Positions 1 to 6,652 of a stretch of DNA of 7,434 bases are shown in pieces. The notes below the pieces were generated by a model, which saw only the letters and a list, made by a program, of their open reading frames with translations, had not been told where the DNA came from and did no database searches. Positions within the stretch are counted from its first letter, which is position 1, and each line of letters opens with the position of its first letter. A program made the translations under genes and the position numbers. Origin of the DNA: an uncultured Oscillospiraceae bacterium (lineage in GTDB: Bacteria; Bacillota; Clostridia; Oscillospirales; Acutalibacteraceae); contig URRK01000081.1 in NCBI GenBank assembly GCA_900550315.1, positions 1-7,434 on the forward strand. The letters run 5' to 3'.

Positions 1-819
1 GACGCAATCAAGAAGTACAAGAAGTGCGAGATCATGGGCGGTATCATCAACGGTAACATCTTTGCCCTTAACAACGGCTACTAAAATGGTGGTAGAACCG
101 GTAGGAACCGGAACACGCTGAGCAGAACCAATGAGCTTGCCGTTTAATTCCGGAATAACCAGGCCAATTGCTTTTGCAGCACCGGTGGAGTTCGGAACAA
201 TGTTAACAGCAGCAGCACGGGCACGACGCAGGTCGCCCTTTCTGTGCGGGCCGTCCAATACCATCTGGTCGCCGGTAAAGGCGTGAACAGTAGTCATAAT
301 ACCGCTTTGAATGGGGGCGTATTTGTTTAAAGTATCGGCCATGGGGGCTAAGCAGTTGGTGGTGCAGGATGCCGCAGAAATAATTTTGTCATTGGCGTCC
401 AGGGTTTTCTCGTTAACGCTGAAAACAATGGTTTTCAGGTCTTTACCGGCCGGGGCAGAAATAACTACCTTTTTGGCGCCGGCGTCAATGTGGGCCTGAG
501 CCTTGTCTTTAGAGGTGTAAAAACCGGTGCACTCCAAAACAACATCTACGCCAATTTCGCCCCAAGGCAGGTCGGCAGCGTTTTTCTCGGCATAAATCTT
601 AATTTTTTTACCGTCAACGGTAATGCTGTCCTCATCGGCGGTAACCTTGTCGGCCAAAGCGTATCTGCCCTGGGCAGAATCGTACTTTAACAGATGTGCC
701 AGCATGCTCGGGCTGGTTAAGTCGTTAATTGCAACAACTTCGTACCCTTCTGCACCAAACATCTGACGGAAAGCCAGACGGCCGATGCGGCCAAAACCAT
801 TAATAGCAACTTTTACCAT
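1..819 (-). CDS. gap: Type I glyceraldehyde-3-phosphate dehydrogenase, 3' end missing
   Basis: Cytosolic glycolytic enzyme that oxidises and phosphorylates glyceraldehyde-3-phosphate with NAD+ to 1,3-bisphosphoglycerate. Only 273 codons of the usual ~335 are present because the gene runs off the left edge. The N-terminal NAD-binding motif NGFGRIGR covers residues 7-14. The active-site block SAASCTTNC gives catalytic Cys152, and TTVHAFTGDQ gives the partner His179. The phosphate-binding block HRKGDLRRARAA and the catalytic-domain signature PNSTGAAKAIGLVIPEL follow in order. The ATG at 819-817 is preceded by AGGAGG (829-834) nine bases upstream, which fixes the start. It is transcribed away from polA from its own promoter. 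Up to about residue 259 (VTVDD) it is canonical. Residues 260-273 (TAHDLALLVLLDCV) do not resemble the expected amphipathic helix (family pattern like INAAMKAAA), so the edge may be chimeric. Confidence 0.96.
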   Translation of the reverse strand, partial: MVKVAINGFGRIGRLAFRQMFGAEGYEVVAINDLTSPSMLAHLLKYDSAQGRYALADKVTADEDSITVDGKKIKIYAEKNAADLPWGEIGVDVVLECTGFYTSKDKAQAHIDAGAKKVVISAPAGKDLKTIVFSVNEKTLDANDKIISAASCTTNCLAPMADTLNKYAPIQSGIMTTVHAFTGDQMVLDGPHRKGDLRRARAAAVNIVPNSTGAAKAIGLVIPELNGKLIGSAQRVPVPTGSTTILVAVVKGKDVTVDDTAHDLALLVLLDCV

Positions 820-828
820 AATTAAAAG

Positions 829-834
829 CCTCCT
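829..834 (-). promoter_or_regulatory. Ribosome binding site of gap
   Basis: The minus strand reads AGGAGG here, a full match to the anti-Shine-Dalgarno core, nine bases before the gap ATG. Such a strong site fits a highly expressed glycolytic gene. Confidence 0.85.
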
Positions 835-851
835 AAAAATATACTTTAATT

Positions 852-880
852 ATTTTAACCCTTTTTGTTCCATTTTGCAA
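852..880 (-). promoter_or_regulatory. Probable sigma-A promoter of gap
   Basis: On the minus strand there is TTGCAA (875-880, 4/6 to TTGACA), a 17-base spacer, then TAAAAT (852-857, 5/6 to TATAAT). The predicted start of transcription is near 845, leaving a leader of about 25 bases that holds the AGGAGG site. The spacing is ideal, but the region is AT-rich, so a chance match is possible. I saw no clear operator (for example for a CggR-type repressor). Confidence 0.55.
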
Positions 881-1056
881 GAACTTTGTTTAAAAATTAA
901 CTAACAATTTTCAATTTCCGCCGATTTTCATGTAAAACGGCAAAATATGTCTTGTTTTTTAAAATAAAATAGTGCAGTTAAACAACGGTTTTTTCAACGC
1001 TGCAAAGGCTGCGGGCCAAGCGGCAGAAAAGTTACGAAAAAATTTAGCCAAAATCC

Positions 1057-1085
1057 GTGACAAACGGGCTGAAATCTGTTATACT
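1057..1085 (+). promoter_or_regulatory. Near-consensus sigma-A promoter of the polA-tsaD gene run
   Basis: GTGACA (1057-1062, 5/6 to TTGACA) is followed by a 17-base spacer and TATACT (1080-1085, 5/6 to TATAAT). A TG at 1077-1078 gives an extended -10 element (TGTTATACT). Transcription should begin near 1092. TATACT recurs at 1085-1090 and 1094-1099, so start-site choice may be loose. This is the only good plus-strand promoter seen upstream of polA and probably drives polA through tsaD. Confidence 0.75.
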
Positions 1086-1179
1086 ATACTTAATATACTG
1101 TGTAACGCTGTATAAATATTTGTATGCTGCTGAAAAATACGGCGTTTAGCAAAACAATTGCAGTAAGCTAAATGGTAAT

Positions 1180-1185
1180 AGGGTG
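1180..1185 (+). promoter_or_regulatory. Ribosome binding site that decides the polA start
   Basis: AGGGTG lies six bases before the ATG at 1192. An in-frame GTG at 1183 could also start translation, but it overlaps this site and has only a weak purine stretch upstream. The ATG start gives the N-terminus MKLLALDGNS, which matches the usual Pol I beginning. Confidence 0.65.
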
Positions 1186-1191
1186 AAATTT

Positions 1192-3735
1192 ATGAAGCTT
1201 TTGGCGCTGGACGGCAACAGCATTGTAAACCGCGCTTTTTACGGCATTAAATTGCTGACCACAAAAGACGGGCGGTTTACCAACGCTATTTTTGGATTTA
1301 TGAACATTTTAAACAGCCTGTTAGAGCGCGAGCAGCCCGACGCGGTTGCCGTTGCCTTTGATTTGCGGGCGCCTACCTTTCGTCACAAAATGTACGGCGA
1401 TTACAAAACCGGCCGCAAGCCTATGCCGCCCGAGCTGGCGGGGCAGCTGCAGCCGTTAAAAGAGCTGTTAACCGCCCTGGGCTACCATTGTATAGAGCAG
1501 GAGGGCTACGAAGCCGACGATATTCTAGGCACCCTAAGCCTTGCCGCCGAGCAAAGCGGCAGCACCTGCGTTATTTCTACCGGCGATCGGGACAGCCTGC
1601 AGCTAATTTCTAAAACAACTACGGTGCTGCTTGCCGCCACTAAAATGGGCCGGCCGGAGCTTACCGTTTACAACGAAGAAACGCTGTTTGAAAAATACGG
1701 CCTAACCCCGCCGGAGATGATTGAACTAAAAGCCTTAATGGGGGACGCGAGCGACCGTATTCCGGGGGTTGCCGGCGTGGGGGAAAAAACCGCGCTGGAT
1801 CTAATTACCCGTTTTCACAGCATTGATTACATTTACAGCCATTTGCCGGAGCTGGATATTCGCGAAGCGGTGCGCGGAAAGCTTTTAGCGGGGAAGGAAA
1901 GCGCCTATTTAAGCAAAACTCTTGGCACCATTTGCCGCGAGGTGCCTGTTAGTCGCAATTTAGAGGATTACCGCATTGCCAAAAGAAACGACACAAAAGC
2001 GGCGGCGCTGCTGCGCAGCCTTGAATTTTACAAGCTTTTGGAAAAGCTGGGCTTAAACAGTGTGCCCGAGGTACAAGCCCCGGCCGTGGCAGCGGCGCAA
2101 AGCTTTACGGTGGTAGAGGGGGCCGATTTTGCCCCCGAAAACGGGGAGCTTGCCGTTTTAATAGAACAGCCGGAGCAGGGCGAATTTGCCGCCGGCTGCG
2201 CCGGTAAGGTTTGCCGGCTGAGCGAGCAGCAGGCAAACCGGCTGCTGCAAAGCGGCGCGCCGCTTTGCGTGCAGGATGTAAAAGCCCTTTACCACCGGTT
2301 GGGGGCAGCGGTTGCGTCGGCCAATATTTGTTTTGACCTTTCACTGGCCGGGTACCTTTGCGCACCCTCGGCCAGCTCTTACGGGGCAGAGCGCCTGTAC
2401 GAGCAGTATGTTACCGGGCAGCCGGAGCTAAAAACCGGGGACGAATTGCTGCTGCAGGCGGCGCACGCCGTGCTGCTTACCGAACGCTTGCAAAGCGAAA
2501 TTGAGCAAAATAATATGCAAAGCCTGCTAACCGAAATTGAAATTCCCTTGGCGCTGACCTTAGCCGAAATGGAAAGAACCGGCTTTTTAATTGACCGCGA
2601 CGGCATTCAAAAAATGTCGGCCGAGCTAAAGGTTAAAATTGCGGCGTTAGAGCAGGAAATTCACGCCCTTGCCGGGCACGATTTTAACATAAAATCTCCC
2701 CAGCAGCTGGGTACGGTGCTGTTTGAGGAGCTGGACCTGCCTTTTAAAAAGAAAACCAGCCGCGGGTATTCCACCACGGCCGAGATCTTAGAAAAGCTGC
2801 GCAACAGCCACCCCATTATTCCGTTAATATTAGATTACCGGCGCCTAACAAAGTTAGAATCTACCTACTGCGTTGGGCTGTTAAAGGAGGTACAGCCGGA
2901 CGGCCGTATTCACACCACCTTTAACCAAACCGAAACGCGCACCGGGCGCATTAGCTCGTTAGAGCCTAACCTGCAAAACATTCCCGTAAAAAGCGCCGAG
3001 GGGCGGGAACTTCGCCGGTATTTTTGCGCCGGGCCGGGCATGGTGTTAATAGACGCCGACTATTCGCAAATTGAATTGCGGGTGTTGGCGCACATGGCCG
3101 ACGATAAAAATATGCAGCAGGCCTTTAACGAAGGGGTAGATATTCACACCAAAACTGCCAGTGAGGTGTTTGACCTGCCGCCGGTGCTGGTAACCCCGCA
3201 AATGCGCCGCAGCGCAAAGGCCGTTAATTTTGGTATTGTGTACGGCATTGGCGCCTTTTCCTTAGCCGGGGATATTGGCGTAAGCCGGGCCGAGGCCGCC
3301 CGCTACATTGAAAGCTATTTTAAAACCTACCCCAATGTACAAAAATACATGGAGCAAACGGTGGCACAGGCGCATAAGGACGGTTATGTAACAACCCTTT
3401 TTCACCGCCGACGCTATTTGCCCGAGCTAAAAAGCAGCAACAAAAATTTAATTGCGTTTGGCGAAAGGGTAGCAAAAAATATGCCCATTCAGGGCTCCGC
3501 GGCCGATATTATAAAACTGGCCATGGTTCGGGTGCGCAACCGCTTGGTAAAAGAGCGGCTGAATGCCCGCATTATTTTGCAGGTGCATGACGAACTGATA
3601 ATAGAATCCAGCGAGGCCGACGCCGAGCAGGCGGGCCAAATTTTAAAAACCGAAATGGAAAATGCCGTAAAGCTAAAGGTTGCCCTAACGGTAGATATGC
3701 ACCGCGGAAAAACCTGGTTTGAGGCAAAGGAGTAA
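1192..3735 (+). CDS. polA: DNA polymerase I, with inactive 3'-5' exonuclease domain
   Basis: Family A polymerase that removes RNA primers and fills gaps in replication and excision repair. It is 847 aa from the ATG, near the length of the Taq and Bacillus types and shorter than the 928 aa E. coli enzyme. Residues 1-290 form the 5'-3' exonuclease, with metal-binding acidic motifs at D7, D57, YEADD (106-110), GDRD (131-134) and GDASD (184-188). Residues about 300-440 occupy the proofreading position, but the DxE motif is gone (LAVLIEQPEQ from 320) and later exonuclease motifs are not recognisable. The polymerase domain has motif A DADYSQIELR with catalytic D623. Motif B RRSAKAVNFGIVYG has R672, K676, F680 and Y684. 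Motif C is QVHDE with D800. All residues needed for polymerisation are present. Phe at 680, as in E. coli F762, predicts discrimination against dideoxynucleotides. A GTG start at 1183 would add three residues. Confidence 0.97.
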   Translation: MKLLALDGNSIVNRAFYGIKLLTTKDGRFTNAIFGFMNILNSLLEREQPDAVAVAFDLRAPTFRHKMYGDYKTGRKPMPPELAGQLQPLKELLTALGYHCIEQEGYEADDILGTLSLAAEQSGSTCVISTGDRDSLQLISKTTTVLLAATKMGRPELTVYNEETLFEKYGLTPPEMIELKALMGDASDRIPGVAGVGEKTALDLITRFHSIDYIYSHLPELDIREAVRGKLLAGKESAYLSKTLGTICREVPVSRNLEDYRIAKRNDTKAAALLRSLEFYKLLEKLGLNSVPEVQAPAVAAAQSFTVVEGADFAPENGELAVLIEQPEQGEFAAGCAGKVCRLSEQQANRLLQSGAPLCVQDVKALYHRLGAAVASANICFDLSLAGYLCAPSASSYGAERLYEQYVTGQPELKTGDELLLQAAHAVLLTERLQSEIEQNNMQSLLTEIEIPLALTLAEMERTGFLIDRDGIQKMSAELKVKIAALEQEIHALAGHDFNIKSPQQLGTVLFEELDLPFKKKTSRGYSTTAEILEKLRNSHPIIPLILDYRRLTKLESTYCVGLLKEVQPDGRIHTTFNQTETRTGRISSLEPNLQNIPVKSAEGRELRRYFCAGPGMVLIDADYSQIELRVLAHMADDKNMQQAFNEGVDIHTKTASEVFDLPPVLVTPQMRRSAKAVNFGIVYGIGAFSLAGDIGVSRAEAARYIESYFKTYPNVQKYMEQTVAQAHKDGYVTTLFHRRRYLPELKSSNKNLIAFGERVAKNMPIQGSAADIIKLAMVRVRNRLVKERLNARIILQVHDELIIESSEADAEQAGQILKTEMENAVKLKVALTVDMHRGKTWFEAKE

Positions 3736-3740
3736 CCACT

Positions 3741-4163
3741 ATGCAGCAAATTTTATTTGTTTGTACCGGCAACACCTGCCGCAGCCCAATGGCAATGGCC
3801 ATTTTAAATAGCCTTGTAAAACAGGGCAAGGTGCAAAATGTTACGGCACAAAGCGCCGGACTTTACGCCGCCGGCGAGCCGGCCAGCGAAAACACCGTAA
3901 CCGTGTTGAAAAATCATGGAATAGTGCTGCAAAATTACCGCTCAAAGCCCCTAACCAACGAGCTGATTTTGCAAAGCAGTAAAATTTACGCAATGACACC
4001 GCAGCACCGGCAAATGCTGCTGCAGTACGGTGTTTTGCCTGAAAAGGTTTTGGTACTGGGCGGCGGCATTGCCGACCCGTACGGCGGGGATCTTGCCGTT
4101 TACGAGGCCTGCTTTAACCAAATTTACCAAAGCGTATGCAGCGCTTTTGGGGTAACGGAATGA
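3741..4163 (+). CDS. Low-molecular-weight protein phosphatase, probable protein-arginine phosphatase
   Basis: Cytosolic phosphatase of 140 aa that works through a phosphocysteine intermediate. The P-loop CTGNTCRS (residues 8-15) supplies nucleophile C8 and R14, and the general-acid loop is DP at 112-113 (ADPYGG). Thr12 at Cys+4, in the pattern CTGNTCRSPMA, is the feature that in Bacillus YwlE favours phosphoarginine over phosphotyrosine. A role in reversing McsB-type arginine phosphorylation is therefore likely but inferred; mcsB is not in the window. It starts five bases after polA, and its AAAGGAG site (3726-3732, 8-base spacing) lies inside the end of polA. Its stop overlaps the rimI start. 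An ordinary tyrosine phosphatase of the same fold is the alternative. Confidence 0.88.
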   Translation: MQQILFVCTGNTCRSPMAMAILNSLVKQGKVQNVTAQSAGLYAAGEPASENTVTVLKNHGIVLQNYRSKPLTNELILQSSKIYAMTPQHRQMLLQYGVLPEKVLVLGGGIADPYGGDLAVYEACFNQIYQSVCSAFGVTE

Positions 4164-4594
4164 TTGAGCAGGTAACCAACCTTGGCGCTTCGGCCGGGGA
4201 GATTGCTAAAATAGAGCGGCACTGCTTTACCCACCCCTGGACGCAAAAGCAGATTGCCGAAACCTTAAACGGCGTGTTTTTTATTGCCCGCGCCCCCGGT
4301 GGAGCCGCTGTTGGCTATGCCGGAATGACAGTTGTTTTAGATGAAGCTTATGTAACCAATATTGCCGTGCTGCCAGGCTGCCGCCGGCAGGGCATTGGCG
4401 AGCGACTGCTGCAAAGCATGCTGGCCTATTGTGCCGAGCAGGGCTGCGCCTTTTTAAGCTTAGAGGTGCGGCAAAGCAATTTTGCAGCGCAAAATCTTTA
4501 CAATAAATACTTATTTTCGCCTGTGGGCGAACGGAAAAATTATTATTCCGAGCCTACAGAAAACGCAATTTTAATGACGAGGTATTTTAAATGA
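4160..4594 (+). CDS. rimI: Ribosomal protein S18-alanine N-acetyltransferase
   Basis: GNAT-fold enzyme that transfers acetyl from acetyl-CoA to the N-terminus of ribosomal protein S18. It is 144 aa against about 148 in E. coli. The CoA pyrophosphate-binding loop is RRQGIG (75-80), preceded by the motif A strand NIAVLPG (67-73). The RimI signature LEVRQSN gives E102, matching E. coli catalytic Glu103. LYNK gives Y114, matching Tyr115. The usual C-terminal block RKNYYSEPTENAILM is present. The ATG at 4160 overlaps the preceding stop as ATGA, and that arrangement plus family length favours it over an in-frame ATG at 4136. The site before it (GGGGT) is weak, suggesting translational coupling. RimI-like proteins beside TsaD are common, and the two are fused in some bacteria. 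Broader lysine acetylation cannot be excluded. Confidence 0.92.
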   Translation: MIEQVTNLGASAGEIAKIERHCFTHPWTQKQIAETLNGVFFIARAPGGAAVGYAGMTVVLDEAYVTNIAVLPGCRRQGIGERLLQSMLAYCAEQGCAFLSLEVRQSNFAAQNLYNKYLFSPVGERKNYYSEPTENAILMTRYFK

Positions 4595-5607
4595 ACCCTG
4601 AAAAAATAATTCTGGCAATTGAAAGCTCTTGTGACGAAACGGCCGTTGCTGTGGTACAGGGGCGCACCGTGCGCAGCAGCGTGGTTGCCAGCCAGGTAGA
4701 GGAGCACAAGCTGTACGGCGGCGTGGTGCCCGAAATTGCCTCGCGCCGGCACTGCGAGTGCATTTACGGCTTAACCGAGCAGGCTTTGCAGCAGGCCGGG
4801 TTAACGCGGCAGCAAATTAACGCGGTTGCCGTAACCTGCGCGCCGGGGTTAATTGGCGCGTTGCTGGTGGGGGTTAACTTTGCCAAAGGGTTGGCGTATT
4901 CTTTGGGGGTTCCGCTTATTCCGGTACACCACCTGAGGGCGCACATTGCGGCAAACTATTTAACCCACCCGGCGTTAAAACCGCCGTTTTTGTGCTTAAT
5001 GGTTTCGGGGGGAAACACCGTAATTGCCGAGGTTGCCGATTACACCAAGTTTAAAATTTTGGCCCGCACGCGGGATGACGCTGCCGGCGAGTGCATGGAT
5101 AAAGCGGCCCGCGCCATGGGTCTGCCGTATCCGGGCGGCATTTCGCTGGATAAAATTGCAACCGTTGCCGATTATAAAAAATATCCGCTGCCGTACCCCA
5201 AGGTAGAGGGCAGCGAGTTTGATTTTAGCTTTTCGGGGCTTAAAACAGCCGTGGTAAACGCCGTTCACCACGCCGAGCAAACCGGCCGGCCGGTTGAGGT
5301 GCCGGTGCTGGCTGCTACGGTGCGCCGCCGCGTTTGCGATATGCTGCTGCATTCTACCTTAACAATAGCCGAACGCTGCGGCTACCAAAAAATCGCCGTG
5401 GCCGGCGGCGTTTCGGCCAACAGCGAGCTGCGCAGTCGTTTAAAGCAGGAATGTGCGAAGCGCGGCTACACCCTTTATTTGCCGGATTTGGCCTATTGTG
5501 GGGATAACGCCGCCATGGTTGGCGCCCAGGCTGCCTACGAGCCGGAGCGAACAAACTTTTTAGGGCTAAACGCCGTTGCCACCATGCCGCTGGACGCCGA
5601 TTTTTAG
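4591..5607 (+). CDS. tsaD: tRNA N6-adenosine threonylcarbamoyltransferase
   Basis: ASKHA-fold metalloenzyme (formerly Gcp/YgjD/Kae1 family) that transfers the threonylcarbamoyl group from threonylcarbamoyl-AMP to A37 of ANN-decoding tRNAs, working with TsaB and TsaE. It is 338 aa, the normal length. The N-terminal phosphate motif is AIESSCDETA (9-18). The metal-binding HxxxH is H114 and H118 in HHLRAH, and the third metal ligand is D305 in CGDNAAM. SGGNT (139-143) carries Asn where many bacterial enzymes have His; archaeal Kae1 also has Asn. D170 in CMDKAAR, PYPGG and FSFSGLKTA (212-220) are further family signatures. The start overlaps the rimI stop as ATGA, with GACGAGG (4576-4582) eight bases upstream. 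TsaB and TsaE genes, often clustered with tsaD, are absent from this window. Confidence 0.97.
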   Translation: MNPEKIILAIESSCDETAVAVVQGRTVRSSVVASQVEEHKLYGGVVPEIASRRHCECIYGLTEQALQQAGLTRQQINAVAVTCAPGLIGALLVGVNFAKGLAYSLGVPLIPVHHLRAHIAANYLTHPALKPPFLCLMVSGGNTVIAEVADYTKFKILARTRDDAAGECMDKAARAMGLPYPGGISLDKIATVADYKKYPLPYPKVEGSEFDFSFSGLKTAVVNAVHHAEQTGRPVEVPVLAATVRRRVCDMLLHSTLTIAERCGYQKIAVAGGVSANSELRSRLKQECAKRGYTLYLPDLAYCGDNAAMVGAQAAYEPERTNFLGLNAVATMPLDADF

Positions 5608-5800
5608 TCAAAGGATTTTTTAAAATGGGCCACTGTGCCGGTGAATGCCGCAGCTTGCAGTAATGCAGCAGCCGTTATTAATGCGGTGTAATAAAACAAG
5701 GCGGTGGATTGGCAAAAGCGCCCGATTTGCCTAAGGCGGTAGGGATAAAATTTTTGCCGGTTGCCTTTGCGTAAACAGCAAAAAATAGAAAGGTAAAATT
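5608..5800. other. Spacer between tsaD and the B6 kinase gene
   Basis: These 193 bases hold no supportable gene. AAGGCGGT occurs twice as a direct repeat (5698-5705 and 5733-5740). A weak hairpin has arms GGCAAA (5711-5716) and TTTGCC (5726-5731). Neither has a T-tract, so I see no intrinsic terminator after tsaD. No -35/-10 pair with acceptable spacing stands out; TAAAAT at 5746-5751 lacks a partner. The kinase gene may therefore be read through from the polA-tsaD transcript or use a promoter I cannot recognise. GAAAGG (5788-5793) is the kinase ribosome binding site. Confidence 0.6.
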
Positions 5801-6652
5801 ATGCAACATCAAAAACGCGTAGCCGCAATTCACGATCTTTCAGGGGTGGGCAAATGCTCGCTCACGGTGGCAATTCCGGTGCTTTCGGCGGCGGGGCTGG
5901 AGTGTTGCCCACTGCCAACGGCGGTGCTTTCCACCCACACCGGGGGCTTTAAAGATTTTACATTTTTTGATTTAACCGCGCAAATTTTGCCTATAGCCAA
6001 CCACTGGGCGCAGGAGGGGTTTGAATTCAGCGCCATTTACACCGGCTACTTAGGCTCTCAACAGCAGGTAGAGCTGGTACGGCAGGCTGTGCAAAAAATT
6101 GGCCGGGGGGCTAAAATAATAGTCGACCCCGTTATGGGCGATAATGGCAAGCTTTATCAGTCGTTTTCTAACAGCTTTCCATTAAAAATGCGTGAGCTTT
6201 GCGCCGTAGCCGATGTGCTAACGCCCAATATTACCGAGGCCTGCCTGCTGCTGGGGCAGCCCTTTTTACCGCCGCCGCACAGCCAAACCTTTTTAAACGG
6301 GCTTTTAGAAGGGCTGCGGCAGCTTTGCCGCGGTACGGTTATTTTAACCGGGGTCAGCCTGGCGCCCGGGCAATTAGGGGCGCTGCTGGCCGAGCCGCAA
6401 AAGCCGCCGCAGTACCTTTACAACAAAAGGCTGCAGGGCACCTTTCACGGTACGGGCGACCTTTTTGCCAGCACCCTTACGGCTGCCTTGGTGCGCGGCT
6501 TTTCGGCCGAGCAGTCGGTGCGCTTGGCAGTAGATTTTACGCTGCGCTGTATTGAAACAACCGTGCAAAAATACCCCGACTTGTGGTACGGTGTTGCGTT
6601 TGAGGACGAGCTGGAATACTTTATTAAACAGGTAAAAGAATATGGAAAATAG
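5801..6652 (+). CDS. Pyridoxamine/pyridoxal kinase (vitamin B6 salvage)
   Basis: Ribokinase-fold cytosolic enzyme of 283 aa that phosphorylates B6 vitamers with ATP, feeding pyridoxal 5'-phosphate. The N-terminal substrate region contains HDLSGVGKCSLT and the family block PLPTAVLSTHTGGF. DPVMGD (109-114) and TPNITEACLLLG are the PdxK/PdxY nucleotide-side signatures. GTGD (217-220) forms the anion hole with catalytic base D220. The N-terminal half most resembles the pyridoxamine kinase group common in Clostridia rather than ThiD-type hydroxymethylpyrimidine kinases. Preferred vitamer cannot be read from sequence, so I give no symbol. The ATG at 5801 is preceded by GAAAGG with seven-base spacing. 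The 3' end overlaps tcdA by 11 bp in another frame, indicating co-transcription. Confidence 0.92.
   Translation: MQHQKRVAAIHDLSGVGKCSLTVAIPVLSAAGLECCPLPTAVLSTHTGGFKDFTFFDLTAQILPIANHWAQEGFEFSAIYTGYLGSQQQVELVRQAVQKIGRGAKIIVDPVMGDNGKLYQSFSNSFPLKMRELCAVADVLTPNITEACLLLGQPFLPPPHSQTFLNGLLEGLRQLCRGTVILTGVSLAPGQLGALLAEPQKPPQYLYNKRLQGTFHGTGDLFASTLTAALVRGFSAEQSVRLAVDFTLRCIETTVQKYPDLWYGVAFEDELEYFIKQVKEYGK

Larger units (their letters stand above)
820..1191. other. Divergent intergenic region between gap and polA
   Basis: This is 372 bases of markedly AT-rich DNA without a supportable gene. It holds the gap ribosome binding site and promoter on the minus strand (829-880). It also holds the polA promoter (1057-1085) and a roughly 100-base polA leader on the plus strand. 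An imperfect hairpin (arms 920-928 and 934-941, one-base bulge) lies between the promoters and has no evident role. The rest (about 942-1056) shows only scattered A/T runs and a short direct repeat of CAACG. I recognised no riboswitch, T-box or small RNA. Confidence 0.8.

Noticed and set aside
311..690. Two short plus-strand open frames inside gap.
   Set aside because: Both are antisense shadows of the canonical GAPDH sequence, which has all its active-site motifs in the minus frame.
920..941. Imperfect hairpin between the gap and polA promoters.
   Set aside because: It has a bulge and no adjacent T-tract on either strand, and no transcript is expected to end there.
1092..1179. Possible riboswitch or T-box in the polA leader.
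   Set aside because: No conserved T-box sequence, specifier hairpin or terminator hairpin can be found; it is simply AT-rich.
4996..5352. 118-codon minus-strand open frame inside tsaD.
   Set aside because: It is antisense to conserved TsaD motifs and has no independent ribosome binding site or family resemblance.
5605..5691. Readthrough of the tsaD TAG would add 27 residues in frame.
   Set aside because: TsaD already has normal length and ending (DADF), the extension matches nothing known, and there is no recoding signal.
5663..5734. Possible 23-aa basic peptide (MQQPLLMRCNKTRRWIGK...).
   Set aside because: No ribosome binding site precedes the ATG and no other support exists; length and composition are within chance for a spacer.
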